Assembly: GCA_030765055.1 (NCBI GenBank)
Contig: CM060947.1
Location: forward strand, 63,466,934 to 63,530,933
Direction: 5' to 3'
DNA: 64,000 bases
From: Mantis religiosa
Lineage: Eukaryota > Arthropoda > Insecta > Mantodea > Mantidae
The position numbers were made by a program, and so were the translations under genes. The notes beneath the pieces are model-generated. The model saw only the letters and a program-made list of their open reading frames with translations, had not been told where the DNA came from and ran no database searches. This document shows, piece after piece, positions 23,713 through 36,099 of this stretch; the stretch's first letter is position 1, and every line of letters begins with the position of its first letter.

Positions 23713-26040
23713 ATTAGCTGTTATGCTTGGAGTTGCTTGCACATGTGTGTTTAAATACATTTTATAATTAGGTTCATAAATTAGGTTTAATAAATTTTCT
23801 ATTAGGTTCAGATGCAAGAGTTCCACTCGTCAGTGGGTTGTCATGCCATTCGTTATACATTACTTTTTATTATATTGGTGACAGCTGATATAACAAAACT
23901 TCTGAAAAGTCAGGATCTGTTCATTTGTTTCACCTGATTCCTGAGATGAATATTCCTTTGGGATTGCACATTGACAACGTTGGTTTACAAAATATTTATT
24001 TGAAATAGCTATATAGGATACCTCAATTCATGTCTAAACAGAGGAAGGAAATAATAAGCCGAAGAAAAGTCTGAATATCTCACTGACTACTGAATTATGA
24101 GAAGACATTTTACAAGAGTTTATTAACATATAAGGGTTCCAAGCAAGTGCTGTAATTGAAAACTGTTAGATAGAGCTAATATTTAATAATTTATTATTTT
24201 TATTACCACTGCTGAGCTAACTACTTATTGTTTTAAGTTTTATACTTAATTAAAATTCTTTAACGACATAGGTTACATGAGAATGAATTAAATGATTATA
24301 GTAATACTCAAATGAGCTCAGAGTTACTAGAGCTTAGTTATCAGATATACGTATTCTCAAGATAAGGCAACACTCCAGAAAAACATCCAGGTAACTCGCT
24401 CTAATCGAGATTCAAACTCTAGAGTTCTTGAATATACGTAAGCTAGTTGAGACTAGTTGCTTGTTATGAGTTGACCTGAGTATCGAATTTGTTGTGGACT
24501 AGTTGTCCGAAACGTTGTGCAGTTAAAAATGAATATTGGTCTGCGAGCAGTGCACGTCGAAAAGTTCGAGCAGCAGAAGTTGGTACCTGTAACGTCATAA
24601 AGGAACAGACTGACGCGCTTATTCTATGTATTTGTAAAATATGAAGGTCACTGTAATTTAGCAATGGTGTCAAAGCGTGTGTGTGTAACTTCGTGATGTC
24701 ATTTTAGTCACAATACTTTAGGCTTAAAATAAATGTCTGCGTAATAATGATAGAAGCGTAGGTTATCGGTGTTATTGAAATGCTCAGAGGAAGGCTTTCT
24801 AGCGGTATAACCCGAGCGTGGTCTTAGATGTTAGTCTATCACAGTAAACACTTGTGCAAGATTGTAAAATACGAAGAGGTAAGCACGAATATTAGAAACA
24901 TACACTCTTTTATCAACTTACACCATGAAGACTGCAGTAGAAGAAGCCAGAACTACATATTTCATTACTAGTGTAAACTCCTTCCTATGTGGGTTACCTA
25001 CTTTGCACACCCATATACGGTTACTGAGAGAGAAGTGAAGGTAGCAGAAGAGTTTGAGAGAAGGATATGGAAAAAGAGATATAGCAATATTTGCAGATAC
25101 AATAACTTTGGTTGCACTGCAGGAAGTAAGCTATGGAAAGGAAGAATGTAGTTAAGTAACAGTCGTTTCGAATTAACAAGCATATGCTATACTGAAAGTA
25201 CGGATCTTTCTTGAAAGTGGTGTTCCTATTGTATTCATTACTCAGCTGTTATAATGTGGTAGTTGAACGATACATTGTTAGTTGTAACGAAGTTTGCTTC
25301 TTAGAGCGTTCCGAAGGCAGCAGCGATAAGAATATATTTTATTATTTATCCAGACAGGATCCTAAAGTAAACTCTGCCATCATCTCAAAACTTTATTTCG
25401 AATGCAGCCCATGTTTACCCAGAACGTCTTCCTGAAATTTCGCTCTCGCCTCTCTTCGCATTTTCCTTTTGTGTAGCTCAGCATTTGTTGACACTGTGTG
25501 TTAGAAGGAAGTTCTCGCTTGCATTGCTGGATTCCGGGACAACCGCCGTATCTTAGCTGAGATGATCAGGTATTCGTCAAGTTTGCATTTGCAATTTCAA
25601 CAAGCTTTTGACTGGTAAATGTTTTTCACTTTGTATATCCTCCACACTTGTACCTAAGCGGGAAAAGTGACATATCCTGCAGCGATTGTTCTCCATTAAC
25701 GTAACCATTGGCGTAACTAACGCTAGACACTAATTAGTAATTATTATGGGTAATGATATTTAGCATTTTGAAATAAAAAATTTAGCAATTTGGTTTTTAC
25801 TTTTAGCATTTTATGGCACTTTGAAGAAGGTTTGAGTTAATTTTGTTAAATAATGAATATTACTATTATTTATATGAAATTTAAAGCATATTTATGGAAG
25901 GTTATTAATGACGGTGAGTTAAAAGTGCAGAAAGTGTCAATTTATTTTACATTAATATAGGTTAAAGCAATACTCAGAAATATAGAACAATCTGATACAG
26001 TCTAAAGAATACTGCATAACACAAAATAAATATAATATAA
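23713..26040. other. 2.3-kb spacer, nothing recognised
   Basis: Short frames only. I saw no splice-bounded exon pattern, tRNA box or transposon end that I would defend. Confidence 0.45.
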
Positions 26041-26049
26041 AGTATTAAT

Positions 26050-26538
26050 TGGGCTCCCCTCAAGGGCGCTTTTGGGCACGGAGAGTGGCGACCAAGAGGT
26101 ACCTGAGCTACCCAGTGTCCGGGGGTATAGCCGGGCCACCCTGTCTCCCGGGGACATAAATAGGGAGACGTGGTCCTCCAAGTTGGGGGTTGGGCGTGAG
26201 GTTAAGAACCTCACCCTGGAAAAAAAAACACTTCTTGAGAAGCCCTCAGGAAATGGAGCTGGACGGACTAACCGATGGCGATCTGGCAATGAAATAAGGT
26301 CCGATACATGGGATATTTTATCTCTATATAGACCAAGGGCACTACAGATGCTCTTAAATCATTTACAAAAATATAAAAACTGTGTGGTGTAAGGAGAGTA
26401 GGGAGACCAAACTTGAGATGGATGGATGTGAAAAGGCTGGAAATAAAAAAATTGGTGGATGGTAGCCAGAAGAAGGGATGTCTGGAGGAGGATCCTGAGG
26501 GAAGGCGAGGCCCACTCTGGGCTGTAGTGCTAGAAATG

Positions 26539-26570
<32 letters not shown>

Positions 26571-26583
26571 GATGATGATGATT
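26050..26583 (+). pseudogene. LINE 3' end with (ATG)n tail, plus GC-rich leader
   Basis: 26400-26535 reads GRPNLRWMDVKRLEIKKL then EGRRGPLWAVVLE, resembling the C-terminal tail of LINE reverse transcriptases (the GRP.LRW.D block), followed by an ATGATG array, a typical simple-repeat tail. Upstream 26050-26290 is GC-rich (GTGAGGTTAAGAACCTCACC) and may be the 5' UTR of the same element joined after internal deletion. No RT core motif is present. Family not named. Confidence 0.5.
26536..26583. repeat. (GAT)n microsatellite
   Basis: 48 bp of GAT repeats with one GGT interruption, at the LINE 3' end. Confidence 0.95.
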
Positions 26584-28520
26584 AAACGGACTTGTGGACC
26601 GTGGTCTACTAGGCATCTTCTTCATCTTCCCATCATCTTCCCTTATACTGAAACCGGTCGTGAATGCTTACGAATTTTAACAAAATGGATAATTCCATAC
26701 TGATGTAAAACTAACACAATAAAAATAAATTGCCTAGTTTATGATTCAGTAATCATATTGAAGGAAATCACTGAACGTATTTAAACATTCAGTTCTGTCA
26801 TTTGAGTCTTTCTGTCACAATCAAATTATATTTATTGAAATAACTTTCGGGATCTACGCTGTTGGTAGTATTCCAAATACATTGCAGAGCTTCTCGGACA
26901 AACTCTGGGTGTATGAGCTTAACAGCCAATCATCTTTATTATTCTGCATTGTTTGTATCAGTTGTGAATGAAAATATCCATATATCTCAACAAAACTATG
27001 CATTTTAACATCACGAAAAATTGGGATGTTACTTTCACTTAAAATCGTATAATTTATTGAAGTTACTCTGCCAGCAGTGACAGGATTAAAAAGCATACCA
27101 ACGTCTTGGAGAAAGACATTTGTCACAATTTTCGCCTCTGCCCGCTGTTTGAGTGATGTTTTCGCTCATACTATTTTCGCACTTACTAACGTGACCTACG
27201 CATAGAATGAATGAAAGTTGTGCGTAAAACCGAACAAAACAATGAAAATCGGAACTTTGGCAACTAAGAACTCCAACTGAAATTAACATGTGTTTATAAC
27301 TTCCTTAAAATTAAGATTGCTATTGGTTTTCAGGGACGAGGATTGAAATTTTACGCTAACTGGGTTGTGAAGATAGATTTTGAGAGTCATGGCGCGCGGT
27401 AAGAAGGATTTCTTTTGTGAAACAACTGAACTCGCTTCAGGTACGAAACAACCCCATATGGGAATCTTAGAACAATACGCTAATTTAGCGGTAAGGGTTG
27501 CTTTCCACATCCCATAAGAGTGGTCACTTACTTTATATCTTTCTAAACATGCAAAGGTTCTACAGACTCTTCAGATAAAGTTTCATTGGGGAAAAATAAT
27601 TACTTGGGAAAATCTTATATTTTGCATTTATATAGAATTTTGAGTCATTTCGACTTTATCGCGCTATATCACATTTGCGAAAAATCACCACCATAGTCAT
27701 TATCATTCTTCCTAGTGAGTGATCTGAACTATTCCAAAAAATAGCAAAAAGACTGATGTACTGCAACCACGTGACTACCCTATCCATTCTGCAAATCATT
27801 TTTCTTAAAAAAATGTTCACGTTCACTGATAAACAGCAAGTGAATACAGTAGGCTTAAGCGTTATGCCACATTCAGATAATGCACTTCAACGTATGAAAT
27901 GAACATGAAATTCACTTTGCCATTCACAATGACATTATAGTGTCAACATAAAAATAAAATAACTACGTTATCAATCTTGGTAAACATTTAACAAATATTA
28001 GTAGTATGATGCTTTTTAATTAATTTTCTGCTACACCATGAACATTTTACGAAACTACTCTTTACCGAAACCTCAAGAATAACTTAGGAATTGAAAATAT
28101 TCATATAGAACGGTACTGTACCAAATACAATGTCAATTGATGCAAATAAGAAAGGCCGAGTGCAACAGTGATCTAACCTTCTCCAATGTCGAGTCTGAGT
28201 TGACCCTGCCATCTGTTGTCATTAACCTTGAACTACCTATTACAATTAATATACACAGAAATAAATGTATTTTTTTCTCATTGGCAGCAACTTAATTTCT
28301 TGCTTTCATAACTGGCTGCTATGAACTTTGCAGTACAGTATGCCAACTTTTTTTAAAACATAGAATAGACCACTCAGCTTTTCAGTTATAAGTTAATAAT
28401 AAACATTAATTGTAATGTTAAGATTTTTCCATATATAAATAAAGCAAAACATTTTATAGCTTACCTAAACTAAAGTTTCTCAAAAAGTTGTGGCGGTTTT
28501 TTCACGTAAATTAATTTTAA
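26584..28520. other. 1.9-kb spacer with small unrecognised frames
   Basis: Minus-strand frames of 75 to 90 codons (27126-26854 and 27510-27283) have mixed composition but no recognisable domain. Nothing else seen. Confidence 0.4.
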
Positions 28521-28699
28521 TAATTGATTTGGAATTGTTATGAAAAAAATAATCTGTACGGAAATGAAAGTGTAAAGTTAGGTTGGTTACGAGATGATGC
28601 AAGGTGAGTGACATGTTGTATAGTATTGTCGTTACTAGTAATTTTAACAATTTTGTTACTTAATGGGTTGTCGTGGACCAATAAAAGATAAGTTATTTG

Positions 28700-28820
28700 G
28701 TTGCTCTAGCAACGTAGAAAGAAGGTAGCAGAAGATGAACTGAAATTAGCCCTCTTCTGAATCAGAACTGCGTAGTAGAGAGACGTGTATTTAAGTCTCT
28801 CCGAGAGTCTGCAGAAACAA

Positions 28821-28906
<86 letters not shown>

Positions 28907-29058
28907 ATTTAAGATGCATTAACTAGCGTGAGGGTAAGAGACAAATAGTTAATCTACACATCAATCAACGTCTGTTAAGGGATAGTATTCACATCATTTA
29001 AAATTTTTATCAAAGGATATACATTTTTCATGAGAATTAAATATTCAACTTTGAAAAA
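28700..29058 (+). repeat. Dispersed repeat E, copy 2
   Basis: Collinear with 12524-12850; the shared core starts at AGACGTGTATTTAAGTCTCT (28781). It contains the TG array at 28824-28905. Confidence 0.65.
28824..28905. repeat. (TG)n microsatellite
   Basis: 82 bp, 41 uninterrupted TG units, inside repeat E copy 2. Confidence 0.98.
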
Positions 29059-29431
29059 ATGGGAGGTATTTGCTCATTCTAACAACAGTAATAACACTGG
29101 GCAACAATGATAATGTTTCGGGCTTAAAAGTAGTGAATTTACATGTATTTCCATCCGCTGAATCTGCTTTTGTTTTGAAGATAAAGTGACATTTCACTTT
29201 TAGAGTGAAGATTTTAAATTTAGGGGATTTTTTTGGGAGATTTGGCACACCTGTCAAATAATAAAACACAATCAGAGAGAAATTTTGTAAATTAAGCGAT
29301 ACAAAATTTAAGGGAGGCATTTTGTTGAACCACAAATAAGAGAATAAAGAATATAAACATATTATCAATACTGCTTTAATTAATTGTTTTAATAAAGACT
29401 TAATATATAAAAAGTTGAAAAATTTAAACAT
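29045..29431 (-). other. Unrecognised 128-codon ORF
   Basis: Minus-strand ORF in AT-rich DNA with a hydrophobic N-terminal third (LIKAVLIICLYSLFSYLWF could be a membrane segment), then a Lys/Phe-rich stretch. No family recognised. Composition fits a chance frame, and it lies just upstream of Penelope-like debris on the other strand. Confidence 0.15.
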
Positions 29432-29509
29432 AAAACAAACTGTTAATATCTTAAAAAATAAAACGGGATTATAATTTACAAAAAAATTAGTTACTATCCT
29501 TGTTTAATA

Positions 29510-29935
29510 AACATTTTGAAATTTTCTTTAAAGAGTTTGGTATAACTGTAGTTCCAGAAAATAAATATAGTATTAAAAATTTAGTACATTTGTCTAAAAA
29601 ACATAAAGTTCCTAATAGTAAAAAGCTTGGTATTTTTTAATTTAATTTTTTAGATTGTGATAAAGTTTATATTGGAAAGACAAAACTTAATTTAAAAACC
29701 AGAACGAAAGAACATTTTCGTAACATTAAGGATTAAGAAACTGATAAATCGGTCGTAGCAGATCATTTCTGGTCTTTTAACCACGAAATAAATCCGGTAG
29801 TTAAATTATTAAAACAATTAAATGGTCCGATAGGTTTAATGGTTTGAGAAAATATATTTATTTTAAAAAATAATCATCGCGTAAGGAATTTTGAAATACC
29901 GGCAGGCGATTCTATTTTTACCTATGTTTATTTTA
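29510..29935 (+). pseudogene. Penelope-like retroelement, GIY-YIG endonuclease remnant (PLE-a)
   Basis: Penelope-like elements carry a C-terminal GIY-YIG endonuclease after the reverse transcriptase. Here the reading gives EFGITVVPENKYSIKNLVHL, then CDKVYIGKTKLNLKTRTKEH, ADHFWSFNHEI and a hydrophobic tail. VYIG with K-T, the Arg of RTKEH and the following His match the GIY-YIG core. Stops occur at 29639, 29735 and 29848. The reverse transcriptase is missing. Sequence is strongly AT-rich. A hammerhead-like motif lies about 80 bp beyond. Confidence 0.8.
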
Positions 29936-30007
29936 TTTTAAGATTTTGATAGTACTGGCAAATACATAGTGACCTCTAGTGATCATAACGTTGACAACGA
30001 GGTCGTT

Positions 30008-30048
30008 TGAGCTGACGATGTGAATGAATATCCACGAAATCGCTATGC
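30008..30048 (+). ncRNA. Hammerhead-like motif near PLE-a
   Basis: CTGACGA at 30012-30018 and GAAA at 30036-30039 match the two conserved hammerhead core segments. GTG at 30020 pairs with CAC at 30033 as stem II. An extra T sits between the core and stem II, and the expected GTH cleavage triplet is not clear (TCG follows), so activity is doubtful. Confidence 0.35.
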
Positions 30049-30059
30049 TGATGAATTAA

Positions 30060-31040
30060 TAAGAAAAGTTTAATTATTTTATTTTAAAATAAGTGAAGTT
30101 TTATGTTACAACTTATTATATTTGTATAATATAAACACATGTGGTCATTTTTATATTTATTATTTTATTATATTATTTTATTTTTTATATTCATATGCTT
30201 TCAAAACATGTATTTCCGGTGAAATCTCGACATGAATATTTGGGTGGAATACAATACCTTCTCTATTTACTATGTCTCGTAGAAAAAGTAAAACAGGCTA
30301 TAAGTCTATTTTAAACCACGTTGGGTTGCACGTTTATTTGGAACGGTTCGTATTATTCTCTTCTACACTAAGCATGTCGCTTAACACTAAAGCTGGAGCA
30401 GCAACTGGAGTAATAAATTTTCCATGTCATAGTTTAGTTAACTGTTAAAATGGTGTAGATATTATTAAAGCTATACTATGTACGATAAAACCAAATTAAT
30501 TTTCTTAGTCACATTATGCCGTAAGGCTGTAATATATTAACTTCATACATTTTCACTCCCTTTTCGGTCGGTCCCGCAAAAGCAAACCTTATCAATTTAA
30601 TTGCTTAATACTACACCCTCTGTGACAAAAATCGCTTTGACCTTTTGCTAAGGTGGCAAAATTACTCTCTGTGACAACATAGGCTTTTCTTGCATAACAG
30701 TCACCATCCAATAGAAGCACACCTAACATATACATGGCTGTGATTCTCATCAAACTCAGTGATGTGTTAGGCCCCCTCAGCTGTTCCAATTTCTTTTTTC
30801 ATGTCTCATCCTTGGAAAATACAAAGTTTGTCATTTAACTCAGAAAGGCGTGAAACTTTTGCTTGAAAAAGCGTAAAGATTTTTGAAGATCCTAAACTTT
30901 GACCCCAAATATTAGTACATATACAAACTTTTCATTTTTGAGCTATACTATTCATAGACCCATACGGGTACGGATGCGCACCCAATTTGATTCTTTGTAA
31001 AATATCTCCAAACATGCATACTCATGAAGTATGAATATAC
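30060..31040. other. AT-rich spacer
   Basis: Contains one 65-codon minus-strand frame (30789-30592) of ordinary composition that I do not recognise. Nothing else identified. Confidence 0.4.
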
Positions 31041-31044
31041 TTTA

Positions 31045-31560
31045 AAAATATACAGTGCTGTTAAATTAACACCCTACGACCACAACAGTTGCCGTGCCGC
31101 GGCGGTCACTCGCTTGCTAGTCGATACTCGGGAACCTTAACTCGCGGAACAAAAACGACGTAACTTACTGTGCTATATTAAATACAGAAGTCACTACTTT
31201 AATAAAATATATGCTGGAAGTGCTGTCCATTTTGTGCTATACACAAGTCACACCGTAGTAAAAAACTTGCATTCACTTTCATCAATTCCACTGCATAAAT
31301 TGTATAAATTTCCCCACGAATGTTTTCTCTAAGTTCATCTAGGGTGCATTGTGTGACGCAATAACGTAGTTTTTAAGATTAAATTGTGTTTTCAGCAGGA
31401 CAACGCGCCCGCGCATACTGCTGGGACATCCATGACAGAGCTCCGCCGCATCATTGGCAATAAAATTATATGCAGTGGACTATGGCCGGCCCGTTCCCCT
31501 GATCTGACACCATTAGATTTTATTTCTGGGTAGCAGTAAAGGGTAAAGTGTATGGAAATA
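31045..31560 (+). pseudogene. DDE transposon fragment (IS630-Tc1-mariner type)
   Basis: 31390-31535 reads QQDNAPAHTAGTSMTELRR, then IICSGLWPARSPDLTPLDF, the second and third catalytic-Asp regions of a Tc1/mariner-superfamily transposase, followed by stops. About 300 bp upstream, ACAGTGCTGTTAAATTAACA could be its left TIR, but I found no matching right end. The element runs into SINE-D at about 31570, which may have inserted into it. The first catalytic Asp is not present. Confidence 0.7.
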
Positions 31561-31569
31561 ATATACATA

Positions 31570-32085
31570 CCTGAGACGGCGGCCAACACAAGGAGCCAAG
31601 ACAGTGTAGAGGCAGGGTCCATACAGTTTACTTAGATAGCAACTTCCCCCGAGGGGCCAGGACAACGGACACGCTCCCTTACTGCGGGACGGCAACGAGC
31701 CCAGCAGCCGAGCCCCAAAGGTCCCTGGCTGGCGGTCCCGAAATGGTCCCAGCAGAGGCGCGGTGTTCGGCAACCGACCTACCGGAGGAGGAAGTAGTTT
31801 TCCTCAGGGCATATCATCCTACCATGCACCACCGAGACACCCGCCAACACTTCTACCCTGTAAGAGACCACCAGATGAAAGATGACATTAAATAATAATG
31901 GAGAGGAAATGGAGGGACAGGAAATTGGGGAGATGTAATTAACCTACCCAGCATTCACCTAACGACCCGGGAAAACCTATGAAAAACCCATGGGTCAGGT
32001 AGGACGGCCACGGGAATCGAACCCGGGCCTCCCAAATGCGAGCCACAGATGAAACCGCCTGAGCCATCCCGTTCGGTCGCTTACG
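31570..32085 (-). mobile_element. SINE-D copy 1, with tRNA-like head
   Basis: On the minus strand: A-box-like GATGGCTCAGGCGGTTTC, B box GGGTTCGATTCCCG, then body words GGTCAGGTAGG (complement), TTCCTGTCCCTCCATTT, GGTGCATGGTAGGATGATAT and TTGTCCTGGCCCC. About 515 bp, long for a SINE. The most complete of several copies (35.7, 36.2, 58.5 and 60.0 kb). Confidence 0.72.
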
Positions 32086-33157
32086 AGTATGTTCTCAGGT
32101 GAGTGACCCTTTGGTGACTCCTGGGAGGCCGAGAGGTTAAGTTGGGCTAGAGCGGTGGTGGAATCGTTCGAACTAAAAGCGTTAGGGACCCTGTCCACTT
32201 TTGCGTCCTTCTCATTCGATTCTTTTAGTTTATCCTCATCCTTTCCATCTGGAGTGAGTTTATAAGCACAAAAGGTGGGTGCTCTGGCACGGTTGTGGGA
32301 ACCTCTCCGTTATTTTGTTTTTATTTCATTTCAAAGTGACCTTTAATTTATAAATATCTATGATTTACTTAGGTTATCTTAAATCTGTTGAAACATAAAA
32401 CCCTGTTGGAATTCAAGGATAAAATGTTGATTAAACTCTGCTAACGAACTAACATATTACATGTGGTCAGAATCACGCTACTACTCTGTCCACAGTTTAA
32501 GCACCTCCCCCCGACATGCCTCAGCCTAGAAAGCAACACGAAATGACGCGAGAACTACTTCCTTTCCTATTGATTTATTACGTTGTTAAAACGCGAGAAG
32601 TGTCGATTACATTTTACCCCATTGTTACGCTTCATATCGTTTATTTGCTTATTCACGAATGAATTATAGGTCCATAGGACGGTACAGCTGTTGTTTATTT
32701 ACACGCTAATTATTGGGTAACTAGGTTCAAATAGCTAGCTATTTACAAATAAGCTCATGATTTATATTTTTGCTGAGTAATGTAAAATAGAAAGCTCTCT
32801 TTAGAAAATGTTTAGAGCACCTGCCTTCACTTGTTTTACTAACTTCTGGCTTGCATTTGGTGAGCTGACAAACAAAAATAGACGAATTATTTATTCAACA
32901 AGAGAGGTATACTGTTTGTTCAATTCGCTATTTATTTATCGAATCTTTTAAGCAATGAAGGTGAAAAATAGAAAAATATGAAAATGCTGGTTAAATAGAA
33001 GGACTTGTTTTGTCAATATGTAATATTGTTTTACATTTTAGTAATGAGATTTCTTTCTTTTTGTTTTATGTCCTACTGACCTGTAGCAAGGGGAGGAAGC
33101 ATTGTAATTCACCAAATAATTCGATGCCTAAGTTTTACACAAATATACACTTGGTTG
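32086..33157. other. Spacer
   Basis: Nothing recognised. Confidence 0.45.
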
Positions 33158-34052
33158 TACGAGGGCTGTTCAATAAGGAATGATATAATTTATTACGGTT
33201 ATAATTTTTGCACTAAAATTCAAGTTTATATTATTCTGTTAGCTTAATGTGAAACAAACACGCTGTAGTAGTTTCATTGTCGGTACTCCTGGTTGCCGCC
33301 TAGACATGTTCAGTATCGCCTATCACTGCAATGGAGGTAACATGCAGTTAAAGTTGATCTTAGAGGAAGATCTGGAGTTTCTTTCAAACGTAATCACTGC
33401 TAATAAAACTTGGCTACATCATTTTGATCATGAGAGCAAACAGAAAAGCTCAGTGTGGAAATCTCCTTCACAACCAACCCCCCAAAAAGCAAAAGTGGTT
33501 GCTTCTGCTGGGAAAGTTTTGGTACTGTCATTCTTTGATATTCATGGAATGGTTTATCAGCATGTTGTATCTGCACACACATCAGTAACTGGACAATACT
33601 ACAGGGATGTCCTGAAAACATTGAAAGTCCATATCAGGCGCAAAAGACCACATTGCCGTGAGCAGGCTGGATGCTGCACCACGATAATGCGCGGCCGCAT
33701 ATTGCCAAAGTTGTTGCTGAATATCTTGCAAAAATCAACGTGAAGTGCATCCCTCACTCTCACTATAGTCCGGATTTAGCCCCATGTGACTTTTTATATT
33801 CCCTAACTTGAAGAAACGCCTTCAAGGGAGGCATTATCCATCATCAGAAGCAGTGGTGAAGGCTGCGGAGGCGATTTTGAAGGATCTCTCAAAAGTGGTT
33901 TCCAGCATGTCTTTGAAAAGTGTCAGAAACGCTGGGACAAGTGCATCGCATTTAGGGGAGACTGTTTTGAGAAGAAGCATCAAAATTATGAGGATAAGTA
34001 AAGGTATGTTGTCAAAAATATTGAGATCATTCTTTATTGAACAGCCCTCGTA
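33158..34052 (+). mobile_element. Mariner-like element, family 1 copy e
   Basis: TA at 33158 and 34051; TIRs CGAGGGCTGTTCAATAAGGA and the complement of CGAGGGCTGTTCAATAAAGA. 895 bp, same deleted architecture. Confidence 0.95.
33342..34001 (+). pseudogene. Mariner transposase remnant
   Basis: Best preserved family 1 frame on the plus strand. ORF 33249-33743 runs from the shared leader through NMQLKLILEEDLEFLSNVI and the first-Asp region, which here reads TANKTW, so that catalytic Asp is replaced by Asn. A frameshift near 33662 follows, before the HHDN region. The SPDLAPCD third-Asp region is still readable, and the C-terminal ORF 33808-34001 ends at the family stop. Dead. Confidence 0.88.
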
Positions 34053-34136
34053 TATTCAGCAATAAGCAATATAAACTTCGCATATGTATTACAAATACTG
34101 TCAACAAAGACCATAAGTCAGAATTTACTAGATATA

Positions 34137-34919
34137 CAGGGTGTAATAAAAAGTTATGTCAAAACAACGGGAAACATTTCTTGTATATGGAGAATAAATA
34201 GTTTGATACGAACATTCCTCCGGAAATAGTTTATGCTAGAGCTCCTTTTCTATAGCTCAACTTACACAGCGTGATGTGCATTATGTAGCGGTCCTGTGCC
34301 CATAACCCCTCAACAGAACAGCGGTTTAATAGTACAGTAGTAAACATTCGCTTTTAAATCTGGTTAATTTGAGTGGAGGCGATGCATTCCACCATTGTTG
34401 TCACTGTGCTACAATAAAGCACACAGTCCTCTTGTTAGACAGTGGTACTCAATTCGTGCACGAATTGAGACTTTTTGTGCGCCAATATCTGAACAGCCAG
34501 GAGCTTTCCTGCTAGATGGATAGGAAAAGGTGGACCAATTCCGTGGCCTCCATGCTTAACTGACTTAAGCCCACTACATTTTTATTTATGGTGACATTTC
34601 AAATCTCTTATTTATGCAGCTCCAGTTGCAGATGTAGAGATTCCTTTTACTTTTATTGTGGAAGGCTTCCGGACATTATGAAATTATCCAAGCCTAAGTC
34701 AGCGCATTAAAGAATCGGTGCATCGGCGGGTTGAATGCTAATGGGGACCATTTTCAACATGTGCTCTCATTGAGTATTGTTGTATGGGATTCAGCTGTAG
34801 AAGAAGTGCTCTGAAAAGGAAATAAACAGTTTCTGAACCTATGACCATATAACATTTTTATCCTCTATCCACAAGAAAAGCTTACTCAATTTCTTGACAT
34901 ATCTTTTTGTTACATCCTA
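34137..34919 (+). mobile_element. TA-flanked DNA transposon with decayed transposase
   Basis: Inverted ends CAGGGTGTAATAAAAAGTTA and the complement of TAGGATGTAACAAAAAGATA, each next to TA: a Tc1/mariner-superfamily layout, 783 bp. Inside, 34515-34640 reads WIGKGGPIPWPP, then LTDLSPLHFYLW, a stop, and HFKSLIYAAPVADVE. This matches the third-Asp region of a widespread insect transposase (known pattern PWPPRSPDLTPLDFFLW), with the catalytic Asp changed to His. N-terminal half missing. Confidence 0.75.
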
Positions 34920-34921
34920 TA

Positions 34922-35184
34922 TAGTAATACTAGTTAGCATTTATATACAGTTCATTCCCGCAACCTCAAAAGTTGGCAATTCATTTCAATTACATAATTA
35001 TTGACAACTTAAGTGGTGTTGTTTAAGAACTTATGTACCAGGTGTATTCAGTTCCGAGCTAATTATTATGTTGGAGCTAAAACTTTGTAATTAAGAAAAT
35101 CTCAATAAAAAGTGATGCTTATTCTCATATTCTAAGCAGTAATAGTTCTTCACTGGAGCCATCAGCAGCGGAGTCAAAAAGTAG
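34922..35184. other. Short spacer
   Basis: Nothing recognised. Confidence 0.4.
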
Positions 35185-35241
35185 ACTGGACTACTTTACG
35201 GAAGGGATTTGGCACGGAGACCACAAACTCGGTCTAGTGTA

Positions 35242-35664
35242 TGCTAAATATTCTAATTCAGGAAACCGTAGCCAGAACAGGATTCTTTTGTCGGAAATAA
35301 GTACATCTCCCTCAACAGATGTTTAGCAGCTTAAGGTCTTCCTCAAAAGAGATCAAGGAACTCGTAACTGACCACACCACAGAGAGTTTTCAGTTGTCCA
35401 GGTCCGACGAGATCATCCCTTTGGCCGACACTGGTATAAGCCTACCAGTTTCAAAAGTTGAAATGGAATATCAGAGGATTGCTGATTGGCGGGACCAGAA
35501 GCTTCCTCCTTCTTCCAGAAGGAGGTAGAGCATTGTACCGTCAGTAGGTGCAGTAATGGTAGCTGAAAATGACCACAAACGTGGTCGAAAACATTCTAGA
35601 GTTCAAGAACAACAGAATTTAAGTGAGTACTCTTCAATATCACTTACTCATATAAAACCAAAAA
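35242..35664 (+). mobile_element. 5'-truncated retroelement, probable Penelope-like 3' end (PLE-b)
   Basis: 423 bp bounded by 13-bp direct repeats TCGGTCTAGTGTA (35229-35241 and 35665-35677). It holds a 69-codon frame (35319-35528) ending ADWRDQKLPPSSRRR, with no family motif I can defend, and then a hammerhead-like hairpin. The Penelope assignment rests only on that hairpin and the truncated layout with a target duplication. Confidence 0.45.
35560..35600 (+). ncRNA. Hammerhead-like motif in PLE-b
   Basis: CTGAAAA, T, then a perfect 6-bp stem GACCAC/GTGGTC with AAAC loop (35571-35586), then GAAA. TAG before and CTA after (35595) could form stem I. Two of the seven first-core positions deviate from, or are not diagnostic of, CTGANGA: G8 is A. 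Confidence 0.35.
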
Positions 35665-36099
35665 TCGGTCTAGTGTACCTATAGCTGCAAGTGGAGCCAC
35701 CTCGGGAAGAAGGATGAGGCAAGAGAAGATAGAGGGCGGGCGTCCCAAGGGGACATGACAGTGCAGAGGGCAGGGTCCCTACATTTTATTGGACGGAAAC
35801 TTCCCGGTAGGCCAGGACAACGATCATCCCACCCTTCCGTGTTTCGGCAACAGCCCCATCACGAGACTGGGTTCAGAGACCGGCAACCGTCCTACCGAAG
35901 AACGAAGTCCTTACTCAGAGCATATCATTCTGCCATGCACCACCGAGACAGCTGCCGACAGTTCTACCTTGAAAGAGACCTCCAGATGAGAGATGATGAC
36001 AAATGATAATGGAGATGAAATGGAGGGACAGGAAAGCAATCAATCTACCCAGCATTTGCCTGGCGACCGAAAAAGTCATGGTTCATGTAAGTTTCTTTC

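Larger units (their letters stand above)
35185..36070 (-). mobile_element. SINE-D copy 2, split by a retroelement
   Basis: Same orientation as copy 1. Words shared: GGACAGGAAA, TACCCAGCATTTGCC, GCCATGCACCACCGAGACA, GGCCAGGACAACG, GTGCAGAGG. The tRNA-like head is missing. Its 3' end beyond 35700 continues to 35185, interrupted by a 423-bp insertion at 35242-35664. It forms the left arm of an inverted repeat with copy 3. Confidence 0.65.

Noticed and set aside
24490..24530. A hairpin GGAC..GTCC followed by GAAACGTTG, similar to the Penelope hammerhead 3' core
   Set aside because: No CTGANGA segment in front of the stem and no Penelope remnant nearby.
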